From NCBI GenBank assembly GCA_019359765.1, contig JAHHGU010000001.1:62001-126000 (forward strand): a DNA stretch of 64,000 nucleotides. Direction: 5' to 3'. Under the pieces are notes generated by a model. That model made no database searches and was not told the origin of the DNA. It saw only the letters and a program-made list of their open reading frames with translations. Positions 1 through 9,508 of the stretch are shown piece by piece; position 1 is the first letter of the stretch; each line of letters opens with the position of its first letter. The stretch is from Aphanothece sp. CMT-3BRIN-NPC111. GTDB lineage: Bacteria; Cyanobacteriota; Cyanobacteriia; Cyanobacteriales; JAHHGU01. Both the position numbers and the translations under genes were made by a program.

Positions 1-225
1 ACCACTTGTTTTTGACATCTTCTGGTTTCTATCTTTACTCCAATTTTATTAGACGGGGAACTGACGACCGACACATAATATCGCTTTTGGGCGCATCTAA
101 TTGTTTTGTTGAGGGGCGGCAGGGGCGGATTTGCTCACATTTGAGCGATATTCGGGAATATTTTCATAAACCTATCCTTAGAACTTTTGGCGGTTGAGCG
201 TGCTATAATCCTTACACAGTTAGGA
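1..225. other. No gene recognised at window start
   Basis: I see no convincing coding frame here on either strand. The one open frame (6-197, plus) has no family resemblance and no ribosome binding site. It is probably the intergenic tail of a gene outside the window. Confidence 0.4.
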
Positions 226-555
226 TTACGACAGCTTTCTGCGGAGTTTAGGGCGCTGCGCTTTTGGCCGCTTTTGCCAGAATTTCTGTCCCAAACTCAG
301 TATTGCTAAAACTTTTTGCATTTGTTGCAATTGAACATCAAGCTGCTGATAACGCTCTCCGAGTCGGTGAACGCCTTTTTGCCCCTTATAAATTCCCTTT
401 GGTCCTTTGCTGAGTACCTTATTGGTACTTCGCTCAGCTGAGGTCAATGTATCTGCTATCTTCGCCAACTGCCGCCGCAATTTCCCTATTCGCCAAGCTA
501 TATAGAGGCAAGCTAGGGCGATGAGCGTATTGAGAACCACAACAAGCGTCACCAT
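226..555 (-). CDS. small membrane-anchored basic protein, function unknown
   Basis: This 109-residue protein has one hydrophobic segment at about residues 3-22, then a charged Gln/Leu-rich helical stretch (LDVQLQQMQKVLAIL) and a strongly basic tail (RPKLRRKLS). That suggests a single-pass inner-membrane protein with a cytoplasmic coiled or nucleic-acid/lipid-binding tail. It is transcribed divergently from the chemotaxis operon. I recognise no family and infer no function. The start is the ATG at 555. Confidence 0.6.
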   Translation of the reverse strand: MVTLVVVLNTLIALACLYIAWRIGKLRRQLAKIADTLTSAERSTNKVLSKGPKGIYKGQKGVHRLGERYQQLDVQLQQMQKVLAILSLGQKFWQKRPKAQRPKLRRKLS

Positions 556-872
556 CTTTTACCTTCTATGAATAAAAAAATATATACCGTTTGACAGAAG
601 ACATATTTTTTAATATCCTCTATAATTCTTAAAGGGGGTTATTGTAAAAATTGATGTCTAGCAGCAGTGGTCTTATTTCATCGCAGATAAACCAGCAAGC
701 TTACCCTAGCAACCTAATGTAGGTAGGTGCTAGGCATAGGCAAGGCACGATCGCAATTATGCGGGTCTGCGACCATCGCGCAGTGTGTTACCAACCAAAG
801 TCTCGCACCATTAATTCCACCAGCATAACCCAGTTTTGGCAAATTCTATCTATAGAGGAGATTACTATACTA
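556..872. other. Divergent intergenic region upstream of the chemotaxis operon
   Basis: This AT-rich gap separates two divergent genes and must hold both promoters. I cannot assign clear -35/-10 boxes. An open frame runs into pixG from 759, but the protein family begins at the ATG at 873. The GAGGAG at 855-860 sits 12 bases before that ATG. Confidence 0.45.
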
Positions 873-2153
873 ATGGATAGCCACGGAACATTTCAATACT
901 TAAGCCCTTTGGCTTTATTAGACCAATTATATACTTCTCAGGCTAATGGCTATTTGCAGGTCTTGAGCGGTCAAGTTTCATGGTCTATCTACTTTGAAAA
1001 CGGCAAAATCACCTATGCATCTCATTCGGTTGAACCATTTGAGCGACTTGAGCGTCATTTACGTCGCCTTGGTTATAAAATGACCGATTTTCTTAAAGAT
1101 GCTTTCGCCCAAGTGCAGCTCAGCATCAATGGTAATACGGAGCAATCCCTTAAAAATGTAGACTACTCAACTGTTTGTGCCCTAATCGGTAAACAACATC
1201 TAAATAATTTTCAAGCCGCAGAGCTAATAGAGGAATTGGCTAAAGAAGTTATTGAAACATTTTCCTGGGTAAAAGAAGGAAGCTATAAATTTTTTGATGT
1301 CCAAATTGGACAGCCTTTACTAGCGAGATTAGATGTCAAATCTCTAATTGAATACTGCCAAAAGAGATTACTGTCTTGGCAATCTTTATTACCGGAAATT
1401 TGGTCTCCCTATCAGCGCCCTTACTTTTTTGGTCGCAACCAAAACCAACCCAAAAGTTTACTGAGCGAAGAAAATAAATTTAATTCCTTATTAGAACAGA
1501 GATTAGGTACTTTACTAAAAGGGTTCAGCTTTCGGCAGCTAGCTGTATTACTTAAGCAAGATGAAATTAAACTGGCTCAAAGCTTACGGCAGTACATAGT
1601 AGACGGAACAATTATGTTGCGGGAACCTCAGAGTCCATTTGAGCAATTGCCAAAAATTCCTGAGGTAAATTTAGAGCGCTTTTCAAAAATATCAACTTCA
1701 GCAAGAGCTGAGACCACGACGAATATAGCTATTTCTTTAGCTAGTCCACAGCCGACTCTAGTATATCCACCTCCTGTAGATAATCACAAAAAATATACTG
1801 TTGTTTGTGTAGATGATAGTCCCACGATTTTAAATGAAATTATTCGCTTTTTAGATGACAAAAGCTTTTCAGTTTCCGCAATTTCCGAGCCACTTAAAGC
1901 TCTAATGCAAATCGTTAGGCTTAAGCCAGATATAATTTTGTTAGATGTAGGGATGCCCAATATAAATGGCTATGAGCTTTGCCGTCTCATACGAAACAAC
2001 AGCCTTTTTAAGACGACACCTATTATTATGGTTACAGGAAATACCGGACTTATAGATCGGGCTAAAGCTAAGCTAGTAGGAGCGTCTGGTTATTTAACCA
2101 AGCCTTTTAATCAATCGGAACTACTTAAGATGGTGTTTAAACATATCAGTTGA
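873..2153 (+). CDS. pixG: PatA-family response regulator (PixG-like)
   Basis: The 426-residue protein has an N-terminal DUF4388/PATAN-type domain (about residues 1-260) and a C-terminal CheY-like receiver (about 310-425). The receiver has the acidic pair in VVCVDDS, the phospho-acceptor Asp in IILLDVGMP and the Lys in YLTKPF. The start at 873 gives the family-typical N-terminus (MDSHGTFQYLSPLALL); an upstream in-frame ATG at 759 would add 38 unrelated residues. It is first in an operon ordered PatA-CheY-CheW-receptor-CheA, the order of the Synechocystis pix/tax1 phototaxis operon, so a role in type IV pilus-driven taxis is inferred. A close paralog follows at 3631. Confidence 0.85.
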   Translation: MDSHGTFQYLSPLALLDQLYTSQANGYLQVLSGQVSWSIYFENGKITYASHSVEPFERLERHLRRLGYKMTDFLKDAFAQVQLSINGNTEQSLKNVDYSTVCALIGKQHLNNFQAAELIEELAKEVIETFSWVKEGSYKFFDVQIGQPLLARLDVKSLIEYCQKRLLSWQSLLPEIWSPYQRPYFFGRNQNQPKSLLSEENKFNSLLEQRLGTLLKGFSFRQLAVLLKQDEIKLAQSLRQYIVDGTIMLREPQSPFEQLPKIPEVNLERFSKISTSARAETTTNIAISLASPQPTLVYPPPVDNHKKYTVVCVDDSPTILNEIIRFLDDKSFSVSAISEPLKALMQIVRLKPDIILLDVGMPNINGYELCRLIRNNSLFKTTPIIMVTGNTGLIDRAKAKLVGASGYLTKPFNQSELLKMVFKHIS

Positions 2154-2254
2154 TTCCGGGGAAGCTTTAAGTTAGAGTTATTTTATCAACGTCATTTAAG
2201 AACCATTACATCCAGCAGTTGATTAGGTTCTTGATTACAGGAGCAGAGAAGATC

Positions 2255-2617
2255 GTGACTAAAGTTTTGGTTGTAGAAGATACACCTTCTGAATTAGAGT
2301 TAGTTAGTAAATTTCTGGGCGATAATGGTTATAGTGTCATTAGCGCCACAGATGCTAAAGTAGGTCTGGCTAAGGCTTTGGAGCAAAAGCCTGATGTAGT
2401 GGTGACAGATGTAGTCATGCCCGGTATGAGTGGCTTTGAGTTATGTCGCAGCCTCAAGAATAATCCAGAAACTAAAAAATTGCCCATTATTGTTTGCTCT
2501 TCTAAAAATCAAGAGATTGATCGCCTTTGGGCTATGAAACAAGGGGCTGATGTTTATCTCATCAAACCTTTTACCTCTGAACAACTGATTCGTGCTGTTA
2601 AATCTCTGGCCAGTTAA
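2255..2617 (+). CDS. pixH: CheY-like response regulator (PixH-like)
   Basis: A stand-alone receiver of about 120 residues. It starts VTKVLVVEDTPSELELV and has the phospho-acceptor Asp in VVVTDVVMPG and the conserved Lys in YLIKPF. I prefer the GTG at 2255 because an ACAGGAG lies about 11 bases upstream and receivers normally begin right at the first beta strand; a TTG at 2219 would add 12 residues. It lies between the PatA-like and CheW-like genes, 6 bases before the latter. By family it is the diffusible output or phosphate sink for the CheA kinase at 12664. Confidence 0.85.
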   Translation: MTKVLVVEDTPSELELVSKFLGDNGYSVISATDAKVGLAKALEQKPDVVVTDVVMPGMSGFELCRSLKNNPETKKLPIIVCSSKNQEIDRLWAMKQGADVYLIKPFTSEQLIRAVKSLAS

Positions 2618-2623
2618 GCCAAA

Positions 2624-3121
2624 ATGAACACTTCAATAATCTCGTCCCAGCAAAATCAACAACAGAAAGCTATAGGGGATGCTTATCTGAAATTTCAGCT
2701 TGAACCGCAAACAACAGCTGTTTTGTCGATGGAGTATGCACAAGAGGTTGTAGTTGTACCTTTTGGGCGCATTACTCCTATACCTCGTATGTCGTCTTAT
2801 ATAAGGGGATTACTAAATCGACGCAATAAACTGTTGTGGGTAATTGACATAGCACAGATGCTGGGACTACAGCCTATAGATGCTAATGTTCAGCAGTACA
2901 ACATAGCCATTATTCGAGTAGGGCAAATTCCTTTAGGGTTGATGGTGCGGGAAGTAAAAGGTGTAACGCGGTTTACACGGGATTCTATCCAATCCCCACT
3001 TGGAACTATTGTGGCAAATATGACTCCCTATTTGCAAGGATGTATTTTGCAGCAGATGGAGATTTTGCTGGTACTAGATCCTGAAGCTATTGTAAATTCA
3101 CCGAGCTTACAAACTATTTAG
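2624..3121 (+). CDS. pixI: CheW-like adaptor (PixI-like)
   Basis: A 165-residue CheW-domain protein. The segment EVVVVPFGRITPIPRMSSY, the RRNKLLWVIDIAQMLG core and the LGLMVREVKGVTRF strand pair are typical of CheW/PilI adaptors that link receptors to CheA. It follows the CheY gene after 6 bases and is probably translated with it. A second, more divergent CheW-like protein closes the operon at 15838, so the two receptors may use different adaptors. That pairing is inference. Confidence 0.85.
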   Translation: MNTSIISSQQNQQQKAIGDAYLKFQLEPQTTAVLSMEYAQEVVVVPFGRITPIPRMSSYIRGLLNRRNKLLWVIDIAQMLGLQPIDANVQQYNIAIIRVGQIPLGLMVREVKGVTRFTRDSIQSPLGTIVANMTPYLQGCILQQMEILLVLDPEAIVNSPSLQTI

Positions 3122-3630
3122 TTTGCCTAAGTCGGTGGGTGGTGCATAAGGCAACTTATGAAGATCTGGTGATTGGTGATTGTTTTGACCAAATTACCCA
3201 TCACCATTACGTTAATGTGCATAAGCCTTGAAAAGCAAAAGAAAGCTGCGGTACTAAATGCCAAGAAACGCTCTCATATAAAAATATTAAATGATTTATG
3301 GATTTATTCACTCCGGCTCTCGCTGTCTCCCCGAAGCAGTAGGGATACGACAGAGTAGTGTTGTTATATTTAATAACCGGGAGCGAGTAGCTATATATCA
3401 TTGCACCAGCTAGCTATATTTTTAAGGGAAATATGTTAGTTTGTAAAATAATGGGGAATAATAAGTATAAAGTATTAAGGATAAAAAAGGTATTTAAGTG
3501 CGTAAGCCACCAAAATTATTGGCGGAGGTCAGAGATTAAGCTACTTTCACTGCCTTGAAGAATTGCCTTAGAGTTTATTCTACGTGTTAATTAACTATTA
3601 TTTTTCGGTTGCTGCTAGTCTGGGTGGAGA
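3122..3630. other. Long gap inside the chemotaxis cluster
   Basis: About 500 bases without a credible gene; small frames on both strands show no family resemblance. The gap separates the pixGHI-like trio from the second PatA-like gene, so an internal promoter is plausible. I cannot identify a specific promoter or terminator. Confidence 0.4.
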
Positions 3631-4857
3631 ATGTTACAACAATTACAACCGATTAAACTTTTAGAGCAATTAAGCAATGCTCGTGTGACTGGCCGTTTAC
3701 AAGTCTCGAATGCCTCTGTGGCTTGGTCAATTTATTTAAAAAATGGCAACATAGTCTATGCCTCTCATTCTCTAGGCGCATTTGATAGCCTCGATCGTAA
3801 CTTACGCTTTTTTAGTAAACAAATTCCAACCTTAACTACTGAAACTCGCAGCCAAGTACGTTTGCTATTTGAACAGAAATCGGATACTCAGTCTCTCCAG
3901 AGTAGAGATTATCAGGCAATTTGTTGGTTGGTAGAACAAAAATATTTAAGCCCGGCACACGCATCGGCCTTAATAGAAAAAATAGTAAAAGAATTTTTTG
4001 AACTATTTTTTTTAGTACAAGAAGCAAATTGCCATTTTATTAAAAACATTGATTTGCCCGGAATTTGTCAATTGCCTATCCCAAAAGTTATTGAATACAG
4101 CCGCCAGCAGTTACGAAATTGGCAAGCTTTGGGTCCTCAAATTTGGTCGCCATATCAGCGCCCTTATTTAGCTAGCCAAACCCAATCAGGATCTAAAATA
4201 GCACCAGAAGTACAACAAAAATTTGGAGCTTTATTAAAAGGTTTTAGTTTCCGGCATTTGGGTGCTTTACTTAGTAGAGATAGTTTTATCTTGGCTCGCA
4301 GTTTCCATCCCTATATTGTAGAGGGAATTATTATATTGCGGGACCCGCAGTCCCCCTTCGATAGATTACCCCGGTTCCCGGTAGAGGTGACTAGACCAAT
4401 ACAAGCGCCGATAGCAACAAGTGTAAGTGAGGATACGGATACAAATGATGATCCTGTATCTGGGATACTAACGAATCCTGCTATTAAAAATAAAAAACAT
4501 ACAATTGTTTGTGTTGATGATAGCTTGACAATTTTAAATGAAATAAAGAGGTTCTTGGGTGACGAAAATTTTGCTGTGTTTACGATAGATAACGCTAGTA
4601 GAGCTTTAATGCAAATTAGCAGAATTAAACCGGATTTAATTTTACTCGATATTGGTATACCCGGAATGGATGGTTATCAAATATGCCGTTTACTCCGCAA
4701 TCATTCTGGTTTTAAGAGTACGCCAATTATTATGGTGTCCGGCAATACGGGAATTGTAGACAAAAGTAAAGCTAAACTGGTGGGTGCATCAGACTACTTA
4801 ACCAAACCGTTTAATCAGGAACAATTGCTGCAAATGGTATTTAGGCATTTAGCTTAA
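3631..4857 (+). CDS. second PatA-family response regulator
   Basis: This 408-residue paralog of the protein at 873 has a DUF4388/PATAN domain (about residues 1-240) and a C-terminal receiver (about 285-405). The receiver has VVCVDDS, a phospho-acceptor Asp in LILLDIGIPG and Lys in YLTKPF. The shared WSPYQRPY and GFSFRHLGALL-type motifs show tandem duplication with divergence. It starts with an ATG near a weak GGTGGAG and is followed by a receptor gene after a few bases. It is probably the output regulator paired with the receptor at 4919, as the first PatA is with the CheY/CheW pair. Confidence 0.85.
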   Translation: MLQQLQPIKLLEQLSNARVTGRLQVSNASVAWSIYLKNGNIVYASHSLGAFDSLDRNLRFFSKQIPTLTTETRSQVRLLFEQKSDTQSLQSRDYQAICWLVEQKYLSPAHASALIEKIVKEFFELFFLVQEANCHFIKNIDLPGICQLPIPKVIEYSRQQLRNWQALGPQIWSPYQRPYLASQTQSGSKIAPEVQQKFGALLKGFSFRHLGALLSRDSFILARSFHPYIVEGIIILRDPQSPFDRLPRFPVEVTRPIQAPIATSVSEDTDTNDDPVSGILTNPAIKNKKHTIVCVDDSLTILNEIKRFLGDENFAVFTIDNASRALMQISRIKPDLILLDIGIPGMDGYQICRLLRNHSGFKSTPIIMVSGNTGIVDKSKAKLVGASDYLTKPFNQEQLLQMVFRHLA

Positions 4858-4918
4858 AGCTGTGTTAGGCAGCGGAAAATTTTCGAGTATTTATCCTTAT
4901 TGTGAGCCTCTTAGGAAT

Positions 4919-7801
4919 ATGACAAAAAATAACTCAGCGAAACCAGAGCGTAATTATTCTTCAGCTAGTGTGACTCCAGCGATCGCTAAACCTACGCCAA
5001 GTGCGATCGCAACTAGAAACGGTAATGGTGGCAACAATTCTAGGAGTTATACGGAAGTTGAAATTCCCAGCATAGAAACAACACCGGAGTTGCGGCACTC
5101 TCGTGACTCTAAAGCAGGTGGATCGTGGCTGGAAAGGTTGAGTTTGCGGACTAAGGCAACATTACTGGCGATCGCCATCGGCACATTACCCGTGCTAGCG
5201 GTGGGAGCCACAGCCTACTATATTGCCAACAAAGAAGTTACGCAGCAGATTTACAGCATCAAAAAAGACAGTGCTGTGGATGCGGCAGACAAAATTAACC
5301 GCTATATGCGCGATCGCTACGCGGACATTCAGTTTATAACTACGCTGCCAGCGTTTACCAATCCTAAGACTAGGGCAACGCTAACACCTCAGGACACACA
5401 AGCGCTACTCAATCGCTACGTCGAATTTTACAAAGGTTATGAAAATATAGCCCTTCTCAGCGCTGATGGTCAAGGCCGACTAATCGTGGAAAGCGGTACA
5501 AAGTTTAAAAAAGGTGTACAAAAAGGTCAACTTTACTATCAGGAGGTACTCAAAACAGATGCTCCTGTGATCACCCTAGAGCGGTCTCTATCTACTGGAA
5601 AGTTGAATGTCTACTTTGCGGCACCCGTTAAGGATACAGTAACCGGAAAAACCTTTCAGGTCATGCGTGCCCGTCTTCCTTTCACAGTCTTGGAAGATGT
5701 ACTAAAAAGCTATAGTGGTGGCGGAGATAACTACTATCTGATCGATCCTGAAGGAAAGTTTTTCCTTTCTTCTGACAAAAATGCTGCGGGCAAAGATGCC
5801 AAGTCATACTTTAGTAATTTCTCGGAATTACTACAGGAAAAAATAGCTGATGCCAAGCTGGCTGTTCGACTAACTGACAATACTGAGGAAGTGCTAGCCT
5901 ACAGTCCTTTAGGATCAATAGAAGGCTTACCGCAACTTGATTGGCAAACCATTATCACCACCGACAAAGGGGTGGCGTTTGCTCCTCAAAGACAACTACT
6001 TACCACATTGGAAATTGGTGTGGCATTGGTAGCTTTATTAGTAGCCGCGATCGCCGCTTATCTGGCAAATCGCGCTACGCGACCGATTATCACAGCAGCC
6101 AATGCCGTACAAAAAATCGGTGAAGGAGAGCTAGATACACGCCTGGCGGTGACGGGACGTGATGAATTCGCAGCTTTGGGATCTAACATCAACGTGATGA
6201 CCGATCAAATTCAGGTTCTTCTAGCAGAACAAGCAGCTGAAACTCGTCGAGTGCAGTTACTGGCAGACATTACCAGCCGCATCAGACAAACTCTGAAAAC
6301 TGAATCTATCCTCAAGACAGTGGTGCGAGAAATTTTACGGGCGCTGAAGTGCGATCGCGTAGTAGTCTTGCACTTTAATTCTGTGACCGAAAATGACCGC
6401 GTAGTTGCAGAATCAGTCGCATCTCGTTACCCGAAACTGCTGGGAAGCCAAATTGACGCTCTAGCCTTTAAGGAACGTTACATCTCCTCGGATAACCGCA
6501 GCCCGGTAACAACCATCAATAATATAGCTCTTGAACCTAACCTTCCCGATACCCACAAGCAATGGTTAGCTCAATATAAAGTCCAAGCACAGCTAACTGC
6601 CCCGATTCGTGTCCAAGGTCAGGTGTATGGTTTATTAATGGTTCAACAATGCTCCGCAGCGCGAGATTGGTTACCATCGGAAATTAATTTCTTGGCTCAG
6701 TTAGCCACCCAAGTAGGCATTTCCTTAGAGCAAGCCAATTTGTTAGAACAAATCGAAACAGCCCGCCAACAAGCGGACTTGATGGCTCAAGATCAAAAGC
6801 AACAAAAAGAAGCCATCCAAATGCAACTCGTACAACTGCTGAGCGACGTGGATGCAGCCGCTCAAGGCGACTTAACCGTGCGAGCCGATGTCACAGCCAG
6901 TGAAATTGGCACAGTAGGAGACTTTTTCAATGCCATTATTCAATCCCTACGGCAAGTCGTCAGCCAGGTAATCACAGCCGCCGCCCAAGTTAACTCAGCC
7001 GTGGCGAACACTGAAGAAGGTATCCGGGAGTTGGCAGACAAAGCTCTCAAACAAGCAGAAGATATCAGCACTACTCTCAATTCCGTCGAGCAAATGACCC
7101 TGTCGATTCAAGCAGTAGCTAATAGCGCCCGTCAAGCGGCAGAAGTTGCCCGCTCTGCCGCTATTACGGCAAATGCTGGAGGCGCAGCAATGGACCTCAC
7201 CGTGCAAAGCATCTTGAGCTTGCGGGAAACCGTTGCAGAAACTGGAAAAAAAGTTCAGCGTCTTGGCGAATCTTCCCAGAGTATTTCTAAGGCCGTTTCC
7301 TTAATTAAGCAAATTGCTTTGCAAACCAACGTTTTAGCCATCAATGCCAGTTTTGAAGCAGCGCGAGCCGGGGAAGAAGGTCGGGGCTTTGCAGTGGTTG
7401 CTGAAGAAGTGGCTAAACTAGCTGCCCGTTCCGCTGCTGCCACGCAAGAAATTCAAGGAATTGTAGAAAACATCCAGTTAGAAACCAGCGAAGTCGTCGA
7501 GGCAATGGAACTGGGCACAATTCAGGTGGTAGATGGCACGCGCCTAGTGGAAGAAACCAAGCAAAGTCTCGGACAAATTGTGGCAGTCTCCCAGCAGATT
7601 GACGAGTTAGTGCGGTCTATTTCTGATGCCACAGTGTCTCAAAGCCAGACCTCGCAAATAGTGATGAATTTAATGAATGAAATTGCCAAGGTTTCTGAAC
7701 AAACGTCTCATTCCTCTCACCAAGTGTCTGGCTCTCTACAACAAACCGTTGAGGTAGCGCGACAATTACAGGAATCTGTGGACGTGTTCAAGGTGGATTA
7801 A
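4919..7801 (+). CDS. methyl-accepting chemotaxis protein with Cache, HAMP and degenerate GAF domain
   Basis: About 960 residues from the ATG at 4919, which has TTAGGA just upstream; a GTG at 4862 would add 19 residues. Order: disordered N-terminus, TM1 (about 80-102), extracytoplasmic Cache-type sensor (about 105-360), TM2 (about 362-382), HAMP, GAF (about 446-611), then the MA signalling domain with hairpin tip around IALQTNVLAINASFEAARAG. The GAF resembles PixJ-type cyanobacteriochrome GAFs, but the bilin-binding Cys-His is Thr545-His546 and the DXCF position reads DALA. Covalent bilin binding is therefore unlikely. It probably senses a periplasmic ligand. It lies directly before an amine/amino-acid permease, which hints at the ligand. 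Confidence 0.87.
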   Translation: MTKNNSAKPERNYSSASVTPAIAKPTPSAIATRNGNGGNNSRSYTEVEIPSIETTPELRHSRDSKAGGSWLERLSLRTKATLLAIAIGTLPVLAVGATAYYIANKEVTQQIYSIKKDSAVDAADKINRYMRDRYADIQFITTLPAFTNPKTRATLTPQDTQALLNRYVEFYKGYENIALLSADGQGRLIVESGTKFKKGVQKGQLYYQEVLKTDAPVITLERSLSTGKLNVYFAAPVKDTVTGKTFQVMRARLPFTVLEDVLKSYSGGGDNYYLIDPEGKFFLSSDKNAAGKDAKSYFSNFSELLQEKIADAKLAVRLTDNTEEVLAYSPLGSIEGLPQLDWQTIITTDKGVAFAPQRQLLTTLEIGVALVALLVAAIAAYLANRATRPIITAANAVQKIGEGELDTRLAVTGRDEFAALGSNINVMTDQIQVLLAEQAAETRRVQLLADITSRIRQTLKTESILKTVVREILRALKCDRVVVLHFNSVTENDRVVAESVASRYPKLLGSQIDALAFKERYISSDNRSPVTTINNIALEPNLPDTHKQWLAQYKVQAQLTAPIRVQGQVYGLLMVQQCSAARDWLPSEINFLAQLATQVGISLEQANLLEQIETARQQADLMAQDQKQQKEAIQMQLVQLLSDVDAAAQGDLTVRADVTASEIGTVGDFFNAIIQSLRQVVSQVITAAAQVNSAVANTEEGIRELADKALKQAEDISTTLNSVEQMTLSIQAVANSARQAAEVARSAAITANAGGAAMDLTVQSILSLRETVAETGKKVQRLGESSQSISKAVSLIKQIALQTNVLAINASFEAARAGEEGRGFAVVAEEVAKLAARSAAATQEIQGIVENIQLETSEVVEAMELGTIQVVDGTRLVEETKQSLGQIVAVSQQIDELVRSISDATVSQSQTSQIVMNLMNEIAKVSEQTSHSSHQVSGSLQQTVEVARQLQESVDVFKVD

Positions 7802-7868
7802 ATATTAGAGGTGTAAGAATGAGTTGATAATTTGGGCATTTTTATGTATAGGTTCAGGATAATATTCT

Positions 7869-9305
7869 ATGCCTAAGGGGTTTATTCGCTACGACAACGT
7901 TAACGAGTCTTATCTAAATCGGCGACGATTGAAAGGAAGTGTGAGTTGGCCGCTGTTGTGTGCGTTGGGTGTGGGTGCTGTCATCTCCGGTGACTTCTCT
8001 GGCTGGAATACAGGTTTGACAGTAGGTGGCTTTTGGGGTTTAGCGATCGCCACTGTTTTAATGGCAATCATGTATATCTGCATGATTTACAGTATTGCTG
8101 AAATGTCAGCCGCGCTACCTTATGCCGGCGGCTTCTACGCCTTTACCCGCTATGCGTTTGGTCCTGCTGCTGGATTTATCTGCAGCGTCAGCACCGTTAT
8201 TGAGTATGTGCTGACCCCAGCAGTGATCGTGTTCTATATCGGCAGCTATCTGAACACATTGCTGCCCAGCATACCTATTTTTATCTGGTGGCTGCTCTCC
8301 TATTCCATCTTCGTCATTATCAATATTCGTAGTGTAGAACTGACTTTCAAGGTGGGACTTTTCCTCACCATCAGCGCCGCTGCGATTTTGGCAATTTTCT
8401 TCTATGGAGCATTGACATCAGGTACATTCAGTTTGAGCCTACTTTTCAACGTTCCCCCTGACTCAGGACAATCAGCTACTTGGTTACCTAAGGGTTGGCT
8501 GGGGGTGTTTAAATCTTTTCCCTATGCCATCTGGTTTTACCTGGCAATTGAGCAACTACCACTAGCCGCCGAGGAGGCAAACGATACAGCCACAGATATT
8601 CCTGAATCACTGATTTGGGGAACTTACACTCTGATCGCTTTGGCACTATACACCCTCGTCCTCAACGCAGGTGTAGCAGGGGGTGCTGTGGCTATTGGTA
8701 AATCATCTACACCACTAGCAGATGGACTCAAGGCTGTTTTCGGGGAAGGTACATTCACGACAACTCTGACAGTATTAGCTGTAACAGGTTTAGTTGCTAG
8801 CTTCCATGCCATCATTTATGCTTACGGACGAATCATCTTTTCCCTCTCCCGTGCCGGGTATTTACCACGCTGGCTCTCCGTGACGAGCAAGAGCTATACG
8901 CCTGCCAGAGCCTTGCTAGTTGGTGCTGTAGTAGGATTAATTTGTACAGCAGCAATTCAGATTTCAGGTCAAGGTATAGTTGGGGCAGCACTGCTGAATA
9001 TGGCTGTCTTTGGGGCAGTGATTTCCTATGCTTTGGTCATGATCAGCTACATCAAGTTAAAAATTAGCTTCCCGGAGTTACCTCGTCCATACCAAAGCCC
9101 CTTGGGAATTTGGGGTGCAGCCGTAGGTACAGTGTTAGCAATACTAGCCTTTTTTGCTTGCTTTTCTGACCCTATATATCAGCCAGGTATCTGGGGCGTT
9201 GCTATTTTCTTGATAGCAGCAGTTGTTTATTTCTGGTTCTCTAGCCGTAAACAACTAGTGGCGCAGGCTCCAGAAGAAAAGGCAGCATTTCTCGCCCAAC
9301 GGTGA
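7869..9305 (+). CDS. APC-superfamily permease, ethanolamine-permease-like
   Basis: A 478-residue membrane protein with about 12 hydrophobic segments. The N-terminal LGVGAVISGDFSGWNTGL, the following SIAEMSAALPYAGGFYAF and the segment IEYVLTPAVIVFYIGSYL are the pattern of the ethanolamine/small amino acid branch of the APC superfamily. Expected activity is uptake of ethanolamine or a related small amine or amino acid across the inner membrane. It sits between two chemoreceptor genes in the same orientation, 67 bases after the first, which is unusual for a pix-type operon. Substrate is inferred from family only. Confidence 0.8.
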   Translation: MPKGFIRYDNVNESYLNRRRLKGSVSWPLLCALGVGAVISGDFSGWNTGLTVGGFWGLAIATVLMAIMYICMIYSIAEMSAALPYAGGFYAFTRYAFGPAAGFICSVSTVIEYVLTPAVIVFYIGSYLNTLLPSIPIFIWWLLSYSIFVIINIRSVELTFKVGLFLTISAAAILAIFFYGALTSGTFSLSLLFNVPPDSGQSATWLPKGWLGVFKSFPYAIWFYLAIEQLPLAAEEANDTATDIPESLIWGTYTLIALALYTLVLNAGVAGGAVAIGKSSTPLADGLKAVFGEGTFTTTLTVLAVTGLVASFHAIIYAYGRIIFSLSRAGYLPRWLSVTSKSYTPARALLVGAVVGLICTAAIQISGQGIVGAALLNMAVFGAVISYALVMISYIKLKISFPELPRPYQSPLGIWGAAVGTVLAILAFFACFSDPIYQPGIWGVAIFLIAAVVYFWFSSRKQLVAQAPEEKAAFLAQR

Positions 9306-9328
9306 AGGCAGGACTATTATTTATGTAA

Positions 9329-9508
9329 ATGAGAGTTCTACTACTGGAACACCAATTAATCTTTATTCTAGGTAAGAAAAGCTTTGCAGTTTTCACGATT
9401 GAGGAAATTAAAGCTATAAGGCAAATCGTTAACCTCAATGCCGAGATAATTTTGTTAGTGAGATTAGGTAAATTTACTCTAAGTTGGCAGCAATTACTCT
9501 ATGACTAA
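9329..9508 (+). pseudogene. decayed receiver-domain fragment of a PatA/CheY-type regulator
   Basis: A 59-codon frame starting MRVLLLEHQ continues with LGKKSFAVFTIEEIKAIRQI and NLNAEIILL. This aligns with the receivers of the two PatA-like proteins in the operon (LDDKSFSVSAI ... RLKPDIILLDVG and LGDENFAVFTI ... IKPDLILLDIG). The alignment stops right before the phospho-acceptor Asp, and the rest is unrelated. Its stop overlaps the start of the next receptor gene by 8 bases. I read it as the remains of a third PatA/receiver gene lost when the permease or receptor was rearranged; a short expressed peptide is possible. Confidence 0.6.

Noticed and set aside
759..872. 38-residue extension of the PatA-like protein
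   Set aside because: The extension is unlike the family and the ATG at 873 has a GAGGAG upstream.
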